A DNA stretch of 64,000 nt, from positions 124,001 through 188,000 of the forward strand of contig NZ_FOYX01000001.1 in NCBI RefSeq assembly GCF_900112245.1, written 5' to 3'. Positions 47,825 through 54,894 of this stretch are shown here, piece after piece. Every line of letters begins with the position of its first letter. The stretch's first letter is position 1. Origin of the DNA: Maribacter stanieri (GTDB taxonomy: Bacteria; Bacteroidota; Bacteroidia; Flavobacteriales; Flavobacteriaceae). The position numbers and the translations under genes were made by a program. The notes under the pieces were generated by a model that was given only the letters and a program-made list of their open reading frames with translations, did no database searches and was not told where the DNA came from.

Positions 47825-48142
47825 ATCAGCAAAAATCATATCTTAAACCAAAACACCATTTAGAACTTAATTATGGTATTAAATTTATAAACCTAATATT
47901 AAATTAAAACGCTCTTTTCTGAATTTCAATATCATAAGAAAAATACCATCAAACTTCTGTATCTTGCAGTAGACCAAGCTAAGTACACTCCCCTACCACT
48001 TTAGCACAATTAATAAATAAAAATTCTGAAACTATTATTCGCAATCCTTTTGGGAAGAAGTGAATGCTTGTTAGTTTTCATATTCAAAATATTTAGTATT
48101 AACCTAGCCCAATAAAAGGCTACAAGAACCAAACTACCATTT
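47825..48142. other. Non-coding region upstream of amidohydrolase gene
   Basis: 318 bases without a convincing gene. It contains the second copy of the CCCCTACCACTTT leader-type repeat (47941-48004), about 140 bases upstream of the amidohydrolase start. No terminator hairpin was recognised. Confidence 0.6.
47941..48004 (+). repeat. Leader-type repeat with CCCCTACCACTTT core, copy 2
   Basis: Closely similar over about 60 bases to 54895-54957: both share AAACTTCT, ATATTGCAG or ATCTTGCAG, ACCAAGCTAAGTA and CCCCTACCACTTTA in the same order and spacing. It is 139 bases upstream of a start codon. Confidence 0.65.
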
Positions 48143-49417
48143 ATGAAACATTTTTTACTGTTATTCCTATTTGTAACCACATCCATCTCAATTCATGCAC
48201 AATCTAAACTGATAAAAGCAGATTCGTACTTAGATGTCAGAACCGGAAAATTAATTTCTCCTGCTAATCTTCTTATCGAAAACGGACGTATTAAAGCCAT
48301 TAACCCAAAGGCACTTCCCGAAGGTATTGAAACAGTCGATTTAACAGGCAAAATATTATTGCCAGGTCTTATGGATATGCATGTGCATTTAGACGGTGAC
48401 TTTACTGGTAGCTGGGATTATGTGTATAAAGAAAGTGCTAGCCAAGGTACCGTTAGGGCTGTGGTCAACGCAGAAAAAACATTAATGGCCGGTTTCACTA
48501 CCATAAGAAGTATAGGGCAATTACACATTACACCCGAGCTTATCGATGTTGCCGTTTCCGAGGCTTCTGATAAAGGGATGATCGCTGCACCTAGAATTAT
48601 TCCTTCGGGACATATGATTTCTATTAGTGGCGGACACGGAGATATTTCTCTTGGTCTTGCCGAGGGATTAGTGACTGTTGGTCCTAATGACGGAATCATC
48701 AACGGAAAATATGATGCCATCGAAGCGGTACGCTATCAAATTAAGCACGGAGCAAAATTCATTAAAATGCATGCCACGGCAGGTGTACTTTCTATGGAAG
48801 ATGCCATTGGCGCACAACAATTAAGTAATGAAGAAATGAAAACCGTTGTAGACGAAGCTGCAAGACATCACATTAAAGTAGCTGCCCATGCACATGGTAC
48901 CAAAGGTATTAAAGAAGCTATTAGAGCTGGCGTGTATTCTATTGAGCACGGTTCTATAATAGATGATGAAGGCATCCGGTTAATGAAAGAAAACGGTGTT
49001 TACCTAGTACCGACAAGAGGACTCGCTACCATAATCGAGCCTATGATCGACAAAATGGATCCTGTTATGGCCGGTAAAGCTAAATATGTAATGCCTATTG
49101 CCAAGCAAAACCTTAAAAATGCCATTAAAGCAAACGTCAAAATTGCCTTTGGTACAGATACGCCTATCATCCCTCATGGAAAAAATGCTATTGAATTTGC
49201 GGCATTAATGGAATGTGGCATGAATTCTATGGAAGCTATACAAACAGCTACCACCAATAGTGCAGAAATGTTGGGGCTTACGGATCGTGGTGAGCTAAAA
49301 CAAGGGTTACTAGCAGATATTATTGCCGTAGATGCAAATCCTATTAAAGATATATCCACTTTAGAGAATGTAAAATTTGTTATGAAAGACGGAGTCATTT
49401 ATAAGAATGAAAAGTAA
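48143..49417 (+). CDS. Secreted amidohydrolase family protein (Xaa-Pro dipeptidase/imidazolonepropionase-like)
   Basis: A 424-residue exported metal-dependent hydrolase with signal peptide ending SIHAQ. Metal-site motifs are LMDMHVHLDG (HxH), the probable carboxylated lysine in KFIKMHAT, HAHGTKGI, IEHGSIID and FGTDTP. This is the pattern of the amidohydrolase group that includes secreted prolidases and carboxypeptidase-like enzymes. The periplasmic location and closeness to a serine hydrolase suggest peptide scavenging. The substrate is not provable here. Confidence 0.88.
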   Translation: MKHFLLLFLFVTTSISIHAQSKLIKADSYLDVRTGKLISPANLLIENGRIKAINPKALPEGIETVDLTGKILLPGLMDMHVHLDGDFTGSWDYVYKESASQGTVRAVVNAEKTLMAGFTTIRSIGQLHITPELIDVAVSEASDKGMIAAPRIIPSGHMISISGGHGDISLGLAEGLVTVGPNDGIINGKYDAIEAVRYQIKHGAKFIKMHATAGVLSMEDAIGAQQLSNEEMKTVVDEAARHHIKVAAHAHGTKGIKEAIRAGVYSIEHGSIIDDEGIRLMKENGVYLVPTRGLATIIEPMIDKMDPVMAGKAKYVMPIAKQNLKNAIKANVKIAFGTDTPIIPHGKNAIEFAALMECGMNSMEAIQTATTNSAEMLGLTDRGELKQGLLADIIAVDANPIKDISTLENVKFVMKDGVIYKNEK

Positions 49418-49557
49418 ATAACCTCGGGGCAAGCCCGCGATACATTGTATTGAAAAATAATTAATATTTCGACCCAATCGTCGCGGCATTTGAATCTCGA
49501 TTATCGAGTAGAAGCCACTTGTTGGTACTATAGTCAATCAATTAAAAAACGAACATC
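49418..49557. repeat. Degenerate intergenic palindrome region
   Basis: Begins CCTCGGGGCAAGCCCGCG, which looks like a decayed form of a dispersed flavobacterial palindrome (CCTCGGGGC with GCCCCGAGG), and includes the palindrome CTCGATTATCGAG. It lies between the amidohydrolase and serine hydrolase genes. Confidence 0.4.
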
Positions 49558-51318
49558 ATGAAATCATCGCATCACATTTTAATCAGAACACTTCTTTTAG
49601 GCTTTTCCGTAATATTATTTTCAGGTACTGTAGCATACGGCCAAACGAAAGCCGAACAGATAGATGAACTTTTAAAAGAATATCTAGCCTATTCTAAATT
49701 TAATGGTTCTGCTCTAGTTGCCAAAGATGGAAAGGTCATTTTCAAAAAGGGATATGGCATGGCGAATATGGAATGGGATATTCCAAACAACCCCAACACC
49801 AAACATCGCCTAGGCTCTGTGAGCAAGCAATTTACTGCCATGCTTATTCTACAATTGGTAGCCGAAGGTAAACTAGATCTGCAGGCACCTATTACTAACT
49901 ACTTGCCAGAGTATCCAAAAGAAAACGGAGACAAAATTACCACCCATTATTTATTAACCCATACTTCTGGTATACCGAACTACACGTCATTTCCCGATTT
50001 TTTCAAAGACGTAAGTAGAGACCCGTACACCCCAGAAGAGTTTACTACAAAGTTTCAAGATATGGAACTAGAGTTTACTCCCGGCGAAAAGTTCAATTAC
50101 AGTAATTCCGGTTATTTTTTATTGGGAGTGCTTATTGAAAAACTATCCGGTAACACGTATGAAGAAATGCTAGACGAGAAGATATTTTTTCCATTAGGTA
50201 TGAAGGAATCCGGATTCGATCATCATTCCGACATCCTAAAAAATAGAGCAACAGGTTATGAAAATAATGGAAACGGATTTATCAATTCCCCTTTCCTAGA
50301 TATGTCTATTCCGTATGCTGCAGGATCGTTATACGCTACCGTAGAAGATTTATACCTGTGGGACCAAGCATTGTATACCAACAAATTGTTATCCCAAAAA
50401 CATATGGATATGTATTTTAAACCACACACACCCGCTTTCGGTAGTTTTCATTATGCCTACGGATGGATGGTTGGTAATGAAGCCTTAGGTAACACAACCG
50501 ATAGTATAGCAGTAATTACCCATGCTGGTGGTATTAACGGATTCAATACACAAATTTCAAGACAGCTTTCAGACAAGTCATTGATTGTGCTTTTAAACAA
50601 TACAGGTGGTGCCCCATTAGGTAAAATCACGCAATCTATACTTGGTATCATAAACGATAAAAGTTACGACCTCCCTAAAACTCCTTTAGCATCTAAACTT
50701 TTAGAGGTCATAGCATCAAAAGGTATTGATGCAGGGGTTGCATATTTTAATAAAAATAAAGACAACAAAGATTTTGATGTCAATGAAAATGAAATGAACC
50801 AAACGGGATATCAACTATTGAGATCGGACAAAACCAAAGAAGCTATTCAAGTTTTTAAACTGAACGTAGACGCGTATCCAAAATCTGCCAATGTATATGA
50901 TAGTTATGCCGAAGCATTAATGAAATCTGGCGATAACAAAGGTGCTATTGAGAACTATACAAAAGCGGTAGAAATGAATCCTGGTAATGAAAATGCCATA
51001 GATATGCTTACAAAATTAGGTGTCGATACCAGTAACTTAACAAAAGTGTTCGAAGTACCAGAGCCACTATTAGAAAGCTACATAGGTGTCTATGAATTAA
51101 TGCCCACTTTTAAAATTACCATAACCAAAGAAGGCAAGCAATTAAAAGCACAAGCAACAGGGCAGCCGATGTTGGATATTCTCGCCAAATCGAACGATAC
51201 TTTTTACTTAAAAGAAGTTGCTGCTCAAATTCAGTTTATTAAAGATGAAAACGGAGCAATTGAAAGTTTAACTCTATTTCAAAACGGGCAAGAAATGAAT
51301 GGTAAGAAGGTGGAATAG
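49558..51318 (+). CDS. Secreted serine hydrolase (beta-lactamase class C family) with TPR region
   Basis: A 586-residue exported protein with signal peptide ending AYGQ. The beta-lactamase/esterase domain (about residues 30-370) has the SxxK nucleophile in LGSVSKQF, YxN in NYSNSGY and HxG in THAGGING. A short TPR-like stretch follows (about 420-500, AKSANVYDSYAEALMKSGD and the next helix pair), then a small beta domain of the DUF3471 kind. It probably acts as a D-amino-acid peptidase or esterase, not on antibiotics. The gene borders the repeat-rich zone. Confidence 0.9.
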   Translation: MKSSHHILIRTLLLGFSVILFSGTVAYGQTKAEQIDELLKEYLAYSKFNGSALVAKDGKVIFKKGYGMANMEWDIPNNPNTKHRLGSVSKQFTAMLILQLVAEGKLDLQAPITNYLPEYPKENGDKITTHYLLTHTSGIPNYTSFPDFFKDVSRDPYTPEEFTTKFQDMELEFTPGEKFNYSNSGYFLLGVLIEKLSGNTYEEMLDEKIFFPLGMKESGFDHHSDILKNRATGYENNGNGFINSPFLDMSIPYAAGSLYATVEDLYLWDQALYTNKLLSQKHMDMYFKPHTPAFGSFHYAYGWMVGNEALGNTTDSIAVITHAGGINGFNTQISRQLSDKSLIVLLNNTGGAPLGKITQSILGIINDKSYDLPKTPLASKLLEVIASKGIDAGVAYFNKNKDNKDFDVNENEMNQTGYQLLRSDKTKEAIQVFKLNVDAYPKSANVYDSYAEALMKSGDNKGAIENYTKAVEMNPGNENAIDMLTKLGVDTSNLTKVFEVPEPLLESYIGVYELMPTFKITITKEGKQLKAQATGQPMLDILAKSNDTFYLKEVAAQIQFIKDENGAIESLTLFQNGQEMNGKKVE

Positions 51319-51340
51319 TGTGAGATTATTTAGTCTTATC

Positions 51341-51371
51341 ACCCATCCCTAGCCCCTCCCAAGAGGGGAAC
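51341..51371 (+). repeat. REP-like hairpin repeat, copy A (right-end type)
   Basis: ACCCATCCCTAG followed by the hairpin CCCCTCCCAAGAGGGG and GAAC. It is 22 bases after the serine hydrolase stop. It is followed by AACTAGCGTCTTTAAT, the same right flank as the end of the DUF559 element, so it looks like a solitary right end. Confidence 0.85.
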
Positions 51372-51463
51372 AACTAGCGTCTTTAATTAAAATATAATCT
51401 AAGAATAATTTTATGAAAACAGAAGTTTCAACTAACTCTAATTTCGCAATCAATAATGTACTT

Positions 51464-51904
51464 CTCCCCTCTTGGGAGGGGATTAAGGGGTGGGTCTTAC
51501 GATGAGAAAGATTATTCCATACAACCTAAATTTAGTTGAACTCGCTAGAATACTAAGAAACAACATGACTCTTGGTGAAATTGCGCTATGGAGAGAGATT
51601 AAAGGTAAAAAGCTAGGTCAAAAATTTAATAGACAAATTCCTATCGATCAATATATAGTTGATTTTTATTGCAAAGATCTTCAACTCGCAATAGAAGTAG
51701 ATGGTAGTATTCACTTTAAAGAAGGACACGAGGAAAAAGATAAGAAAAGGCAAGCACGCTTAGAATCTCTAGGAGTACATATGCTCAGGTTTTCAGATAC
51801 TGATGTGAAGAATAATTTAGATTTTGTTTTAGAAGAGATTAAAGTAATAATTGAGAAATTAGAACAAACAAGAACCCACCCCTAGCCCCTCCCAAGAGGG
51901 GAAC
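51464..51904 (+). mobile_element. Complete REP-bounded element carrying a DUF559 endonuclease
   Basis: A 441-base unit. The left boundary is an inverted repeat copy (51464-51495, minus orientation). The right boundary is a plus-orientation copy (51874-51904). The single gene begins 6 bases after the left repeat, and its last codons and TAG stop are inside the right repeat. Each end carries a hairpin of six-base arms (CCCCTC and GAGGGG). The left-end type has TTAAT where the right-end type has TAG. This tight fit of gene and ends is what a minimal mobile element looks like. No target-site duplication was established. Confidence 0.6.
51502..51885 (+). CDS. DUF559 endonuclease (Vsr-like fold)
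   Basis: 127 residues from the ATG at 51502. A GTG at 51490 lies inside the left repeat and is less likely. It matches DUF559, a PD-(D/E)XK-type family related to very-short-patch-repair endonucleases: RNNMTLGEIALWREI, YIVDFYCKDLQLAIEVDGSIHF with the acidic active-site residues, and RQARLESLGVHMLRF. The C-terminal THP and stop codon are encoded by the flanking hairpin repeat. Such genes recur in flavobacterial genomes beside the same repeats. Nicking or cutting of the hairpin ends is a testable idea, not a known activity. Confidence 0.9.
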   Translation: MRKIIPYNLNLVELARILRNNMTLGEIALWREIKGKKLGQKFNRQIPIDQYIVDFYCKDLQLAIEVDGSIHFKEGHEEKDKKRQARLESLGVHMLRFSDTDVKNNLDFVLEEIKVIIEKLEQTRTHP

Positions 51905-52006
51905 AGCTAGTGACTTTAAATAATTTTTTTAGATAAAACAGACGAAATAGTTCTTTTAAAAACGCAATTCCCCAACAACCAAAAACTCGCAACCAAAAAC
52001 GAAAAC

Positions 52007-52112
52007 CTCCCCTCTTGGGAGGGGATTAAGGGGTGGGTGCTGCGATGATGAAGATTTCATTGAACATACTAACTCAAAAGAACCCACCCCTAGCCCCTCC
52101 CAAGAGGGGAAC
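52007..52112 (+). mobile_element. 106-bp miniature derivative of the DUF559 element (REPIN-like)
   Basis: The left repeat in minus orientation (52007-52038) and the right repeat in plus orientation (52082-52112) enclose only 43 bases. The inner left flank GCTGCGATGATGAAGATT matches the gene start of the complete element (CTTACGATGAGAAAGATT), and the inner right flank AAAGAACCCACC matches its gene end (CAAGAACCCACC). It is therefore an internally deleted, non-autonomous copy. Confidence 0.7.
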
Positions 52113-52196
52113 AGATAGTAACTAAAATTGAATAATTGCAGACCTATACCCTTTACCTCACCCAACACTGGTATCTTGCATGTATAAACTACCCTT

Positions 52197-52421
52197 ATGA
52201 AAATCAATTTACTGACTTGTGATGCTCAAAGACCAGATAGAAGAGCGATAGCGAAATGCATTACAGAATTATCATCTAATGTTAGCGATTCGCTTGCCAA
52301 TGAACTTACAGATATTCTTTTAGAAGGTGATGCAGTAGCTATTGAAGTAAGCGATAAGAATTCTGGTTCAGCTTTAAGGGCTTTGCGAAAGCTGAGTATA
52401 GATTATGAGATTATAGAATAA
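52197..52421 (+). CDS. Hypothetical small protein in the repeat zone
   Basis: A 74-residue acidic soluble protein: MKINLLTCDAQRPDRR at the start, LSSNVSDSLANELTDILLEG in the middle and ALRKLSIDYEIIE at the end. The alternation of helices and strands looks like a real small alpha/beta fold. I do not recognise the family. It is placed between the miniature element and a second repeat family. Confidence 0.6.
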   Translation: MKINLLTCDAQRPDRRAIAKCITELSSNVSDSLANELTDILLEGDAVAIEVSDKNSGSALRALRKLSIDYEIIE

Positions 52422-52452
52422 GGCGTTCTACATTCAGCTCTTGTTAGCTTGT

Positions 52453-52700
52453 TCGTTATAAGTACTCTTGTCACTTCGGGTGAACTACGAGGTACGAAGA
52501 GTTTGTATCGAGAAACATTCGTGTACCAAAGGGTTCTCGATACAATTTTAAGTTCCCATTGCATTACAACTTAAAACCACTCGAACAGACGATGCATATT
52601 CAATTCAATAAATGTTAGCCCTTTCGTTCTAAGTAACATTGTCACTTCGAGTGAATTTTCGAAGATTGTTAAAATTTGTATCGAGAACTCGTTTGTCACC
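52453..52700. repeat. Two diverged copies of a flavobacterial GTCACTTCG-type repeat
   Basis: About 75 bases recur: GTTAGC...AAGTA...TTGTCACTTCGGGTGAA...TTTGTATCGAGAA (about 52449-52514) and GTTAGC...TTGTCACTTCGAGTGAA...TTTGTATCGAGAA (about 52614-52687). The first copy continues into a perfect inverted repeat, TTGTATCGAGAA at 52503-52514 with TTCTCGATACAA at 52534-52545. No gene is visible between 52422 and 53131. Confidence 0.65.
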
Positions 52701-52727
52701 ATCTCCCAACTTGCCAAAACCCAAAAT

Positions 52728-52758
52728 ACCCACCCCTAGCCCCTCCCAAGAGGGGAAC
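52728..52758 (+). repeat. REP-like hairpin repeat, copy D (right-end type)
   Basis: ACCCACCCCTAG plus the hairpin CCCCTCCCAAGAGGGG and the right flank GAACAGACCGTGACTGT, the same pattern as the end of the complete element. No matching left end lies close upstream. Confidence 0.85.
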
Positions 52759-52903
52759 AGACCGTGACTGTGATTAAGCTTATTAGATTAAGACCACACA
52801 ACAGCACCAAACTGCGCAATGGCACCTTTAGGGTTGGGTGAGCGGGGCATTGCAAAAACGCAACTCCCCATCCACCAAAAAACCCACAACCAAAAACGCA
52901 ATT

Positions 52904-52935
52904 CTCCCCTCTTGGGAGGAGATTAAGGGGTGGGT
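52904..52935 (-). repeat. REP-like hairpin repeat, copy E (left-end type, hairpin damaged)
   Basis: The minus-orientation repeat has one base change (GGGAGGAG for GGGAGGGG) that breaks the outer hairpin pair. It is followed by GCTACGATACTGAAGATTTCATT, close to the inner left flank of the miniature element, but no right end follows. The left outer flank has the recurring AACCAAAAACGCAA. Confidence 0.8.
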
Positions 52936-53131
52936 GCTACGATACTGAAGATTTCATTAAACTCCCTAACCAATTTCTTCTCAAGATTATTCCACTAAAA
53001 GCTTAGCAGAAATTAATAGTATCTATCCCTAAACAGTACCTTCTCAGCATAACTTCTTGAGTTTAAGATAGTATTGGTAAAGTTCAAGTATTAAAGCTGT
53101 ATACTATGAATGAACAATTAAAACAATAGAT

Positions 53132-53275
53132 ATGGGAATGATTAAGGATAGAAAGAAATTCAATAGAACAAAAGAGCAAACCAATCCAACGAATCCGACC
53201 GGTAATACCAATCAGCTGAACAAAGAATACAACATTGATAAGCCGACCATAAAAAAACAACAAAAAGATAAATGA
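53132..53275 (+). CDS. Small polar hypothetical protein
   Basis: A 47-residue frame: MGMIKDRKKFNRTKEQ, then Asn/Thr/Pro-rich (NPTNPTGNTNQLN), ending in lysine- and glutamine-rich KKQQKDK. It is probably disordered. It heads the group of small genes leading to the HPF-like gene, all on the plus strand. No family recognised. Confidence 0.5.
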   Translation: MGMIKDRKKFNRTKEQTNPTNPTGNTNQLNKEYNIDKPTIKKQQKDK

Positions 53276-53342
53276 TAATGGCTATAAAAAAGTGCTATAA
53301 CAATCCCTTTTAAAAAATATAATAAGATTAAAATCAGAAGAA

Positions 53343-53543
53343 ATGGAATCACAAAATGATCTTAATACTAATATTCGATTAACAACCATAAAAATACAGG
53401 AGGAACATCCAGAACTGGTTAAATACATAAATGAAATACCACGAATCTTTTTTAAAGATGAAGAAGAAGTAAATAACAAAGCGCTAAAAGGATATTTAGA
53501 TTCCCTAAATATGATACTAGAAACCTATTCAGAAAAACACTAA
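53343..53543 (+). CDS. Conserved small hypothetical protein
   Basis: A 66-residue acidic helical protein (MESQNDLNTNIRLTTIKIQEEHPELVKYINEIP, given here as the start region, residues 1-33 in two parts: MESQNDLNTNIRLTTIKI and QEEHPELVKYINEIP). It ends YLDSLNMILETYSEKH. Similar short proteins occur in Bacteroidota near stress and ribosome-hibernation genes, by recollection only. It starts 67 bases after the 47-residue gene and 12 bases before the HPF-like gene. Confidence 0.65.
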   Translation: MESQNDLNTNIRLTTIKIQEEHPELVKYINEIPRIFFKDEEEVNNKALKGYLDSLNMILETYSEKH

Positions 53544-53555
53544 AAAACTATACAT

Positions 53556-53876
53556 ATGACAATCCAGATAAATACAGACAAAACCATTAATGGAGAAAAA
53601 AGAAATGCCGATTTTTTTTCTTCTCAGATTAAAGAGGCATTACAAAGGTTTGAGTCTCACATTACCAGAGTAGAGGTTCATTTAAAAGATGAGAATGGAA
53701 GAAAAGACGGATTCAATGATATCTCGTGTCTGCTAGAAGCAAGAATAGAGGGCAGAAATCCCATTGCGGTTTCTAATCAAGCAGATACTATGGATCAAGC
53801 CGTAAAAGGTGCTATCGATAAAATTAAAACTGCTATAGAAAGTATTCTTGGTAAAATTCAAAAACAAAATCATTAG
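53556..53876 (+). CDS. HPF/RaiA family ribosome-associated protein
   Basis: A 106-residue short-form hibernation factor-like protein: beta-alpha-beta-beta-beta-alpha pattern, ITRVEVHLKDENGRKDGFNDISCLLEARIEGRNP split across strands 2 to 4, and the final helix AVKGAIDKIKTAIESILGKI. Members bind the decoding centre of the 30S subunit in stress or stationary phase. The C-terminal dimerisation domain of long HPF is absent. It is followed after 2 bases by a gene of the release-factor-like kind, suggesting coordinated action on ribosomes. Confidence 0.85.
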   Translation: MTIQINTDKTINGEKRNADFFSSQIKEALQRFESHITRVEVHLKDENGRKDGFNDISCLLEARIEGRNPIAVSNQADTMDQAVKGAIDKIKTAIESILGKIQKQNH

Positions 53877-53878
53877 AT

Positions 53879-54259
53879 ATGAAAGCAAAAAGTAATTTAG
53901 GTATTTGGATGGATCACTCCATCGCTAATTTAATTGATATCGATGCAAGAAAAGAATGTGGATCTATTGCATCTAGTTTTACATCAGATACAAAGGAAGA
54001 TGCATTGAACAGGAGCGAAAACCTTATGCATAATAAAAGACAGCAAATGAATGAAAAATTCTATGACACAATTGGAGCTCAAATTTTAAAATATAACCAT
54101 GTGCTGCTATTTGGACCAACAAACGCAAAAGTAGAATTGCACAATTATTTGAATAAAGATTCACATTTTAAGAATATTAAGATTGATGTAGCATCATCAG
54201 ACAACATTACAGATAATGAACAAGTAGCTTTTGTAAAAAATCATTTTGCTAAAGTTTAG
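53879..54259 (+). CDS. Small protein resembling bacterial eRF1-like/host-attachment proteins
   Basis: A 126-residue protein: NLGIWMDHSIANLIDID at the start, KFYDTIGAQILKYNHVLLFGPTNAKVELHNYL in the middle (helix, strand, GPTNAK turn), and IKIDVASSDNITDNEQVAFVKNHF at the end. The layout recalls the baeRF group of bacterial proteins related to archaeal/eukaryotic release factor eRF1. The likeness is from pattern memory, not a search. The 2-base gap from the HPF-like gene supports a ribosome-linked role. Confidence 0.6.
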   Translation: MKAKSNLGIWMDHSIANLIDIDARKECGSIASSFTSDTKEDALNRSENLMHNKRQQMNEKFYDTIGAQILKYNHVLLFGPTNAKVELHNYLNKDSHFKNIKIDVASSDNITDNEQVAFVKNHFAKV

Positions 54260-54333
54260 AATTCTGATAGAGCAATAGTAGTTGTACAAACGGAAGCGCC
54301 CAGCAACCAAAACCCACAAACAAAAACGCAACT

Positions 54334-54458
54334 CTCCCCTCTTGGGAGGGGCTAGGGGTGGGTGCTGCGGTGCACTAATTTCAACTGCAAACGCAGCTCA
54401 TTATATTCTCTTTACCCCCCTCTAATTTTTCTGACAGTTTTACGGAAACCCGTAAGAA
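54334..54458. repeat. REP-like repeat copy F with 95-bp flank (direct repeat unit 1)
   Basis: The minus-orientation hairpin repeat at 54334-54363 (TAG-type spacer) is followed by GTGCACTAATTTCAACTGC, CGCAGCTC, TATATTCTCTTTAC and the hairpin TTACGG-AAAC-CCGTAA. The whole unit recurs at 54768-54894 in the same orientation with about 90 percent identity by eye. The pair flanks the Ser/Gly-rich small gene. Confidence 0.8.
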
Positions 54459-54563
54459 GTTATGCAAAGTACTTTATAACTTGTGATATCGAGTAAAGTA
54501 TAATTTGAAATAAACATTTTACTGAAAGAATTAAACAATTATTAAATCTAAAAACAGACAATT

Positions 54564-54707
54564 ATGGCTAAATCTAGCGGAATGAAAAATGCACCAAGTA
54601 CAACTGGAAATAAATCTGGAGGTGGAAGAAGTAACGCACCAAGTAAATCTAGTGGAAGTTCTAATGGTTCTTCTTCTACATCGAAAGGCAGCTCAAAAGG
54701 AAAATAA
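54564..54707 (+). CDS. Ser/Gly/Lys-rich small protein
   Basis: A 47-residue low-complexity protein starting MAKSSGMKNAPSTTGNKSGG and ending STSKGSSKGK, with no hydrophobic segment. It has a clean start, a stop, and a hairpin 6 bases after the stop. It resembles short disordered stress proteins. Function is unknown. It sits between two 125-base direct repeats, so it could be a passenger of the repeat duplication. Confidence 0.55.
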   Translation: MAKSSGMKNAPSTTGNKSGGGRSNAPSKSSGSSNGSSSTSKGSSKGK

Positions 54708-54713
54708 TTAAAT

Positions 54714-54742
54714 ATGCACGATAAGTTTTACTTATCGTGCAT
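54714..54742 (+). terminator. Hairpin after the Ser/Gly-rich gene
   Basis: Perfect 12-base arms ATGCACGATAAG and CTTATCGTGCAT around TTTTA. The T tail is weak, so termination is likely but not certain. Confidence 0.7.
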
Positions 54743-54767
54743 TTAAATAACAACCAAAAACGCACAT

Positions 54768-54894
54768 CTCCCCTCTTGGGAGGGGATTAAGGGGTGGGTG
54801 CTTCTGTGCACTAACTTCAATTGCAAACGCAGCTCGTTATATTCTCTTTACACCCCCTTTATTTTTCTGACAGTTTTACGGAAACCCGTAAGAA
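54768..54894. repeat. REP-like repeat copy G with 95-bp flank (direct repeat unit 2)
   Basis: The minus-orientation hairpin repeat at 54768-54799 (TTAAT-type spacer) is followed by the same flank as unit 1 (GTGCACTAACTTCAATTGC, CGCAGCTC, TATATTCTCTTTAC and TTACGG-AAAC-CCGTAA). It runs directly into the CCCCTACCACTTT leader repeat. Confidence 0.8.

Noticed and set aside
48418-48720. Minus-strand frame within the amidohydrolase gene
   Set aside because: It is antisense to conserved metal-site coding sequence and has no family features.
49558-51318. Beta-lactamase resistance gene
   Set aside because: The class C-like fold with a TPR and extra C-terminal domain is typical of exported esterases and D-peptidases, and nothing here supports action on antibiotics.
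51464-51904. Insertion sequence with a transposase
   Set aside because: The only encoded protein is a DUF559 nuclease. No DDE, HUH or serine/tyrosine recombinase motif is visible, so it is described as a REP-bounded element instead.
51341-54799. CRISPR array
   Set aside because: The repeats are inverted as well as direct, have irregular spacing from 43 bases to over 1 kb, enclose genes, and no cas genes are present.
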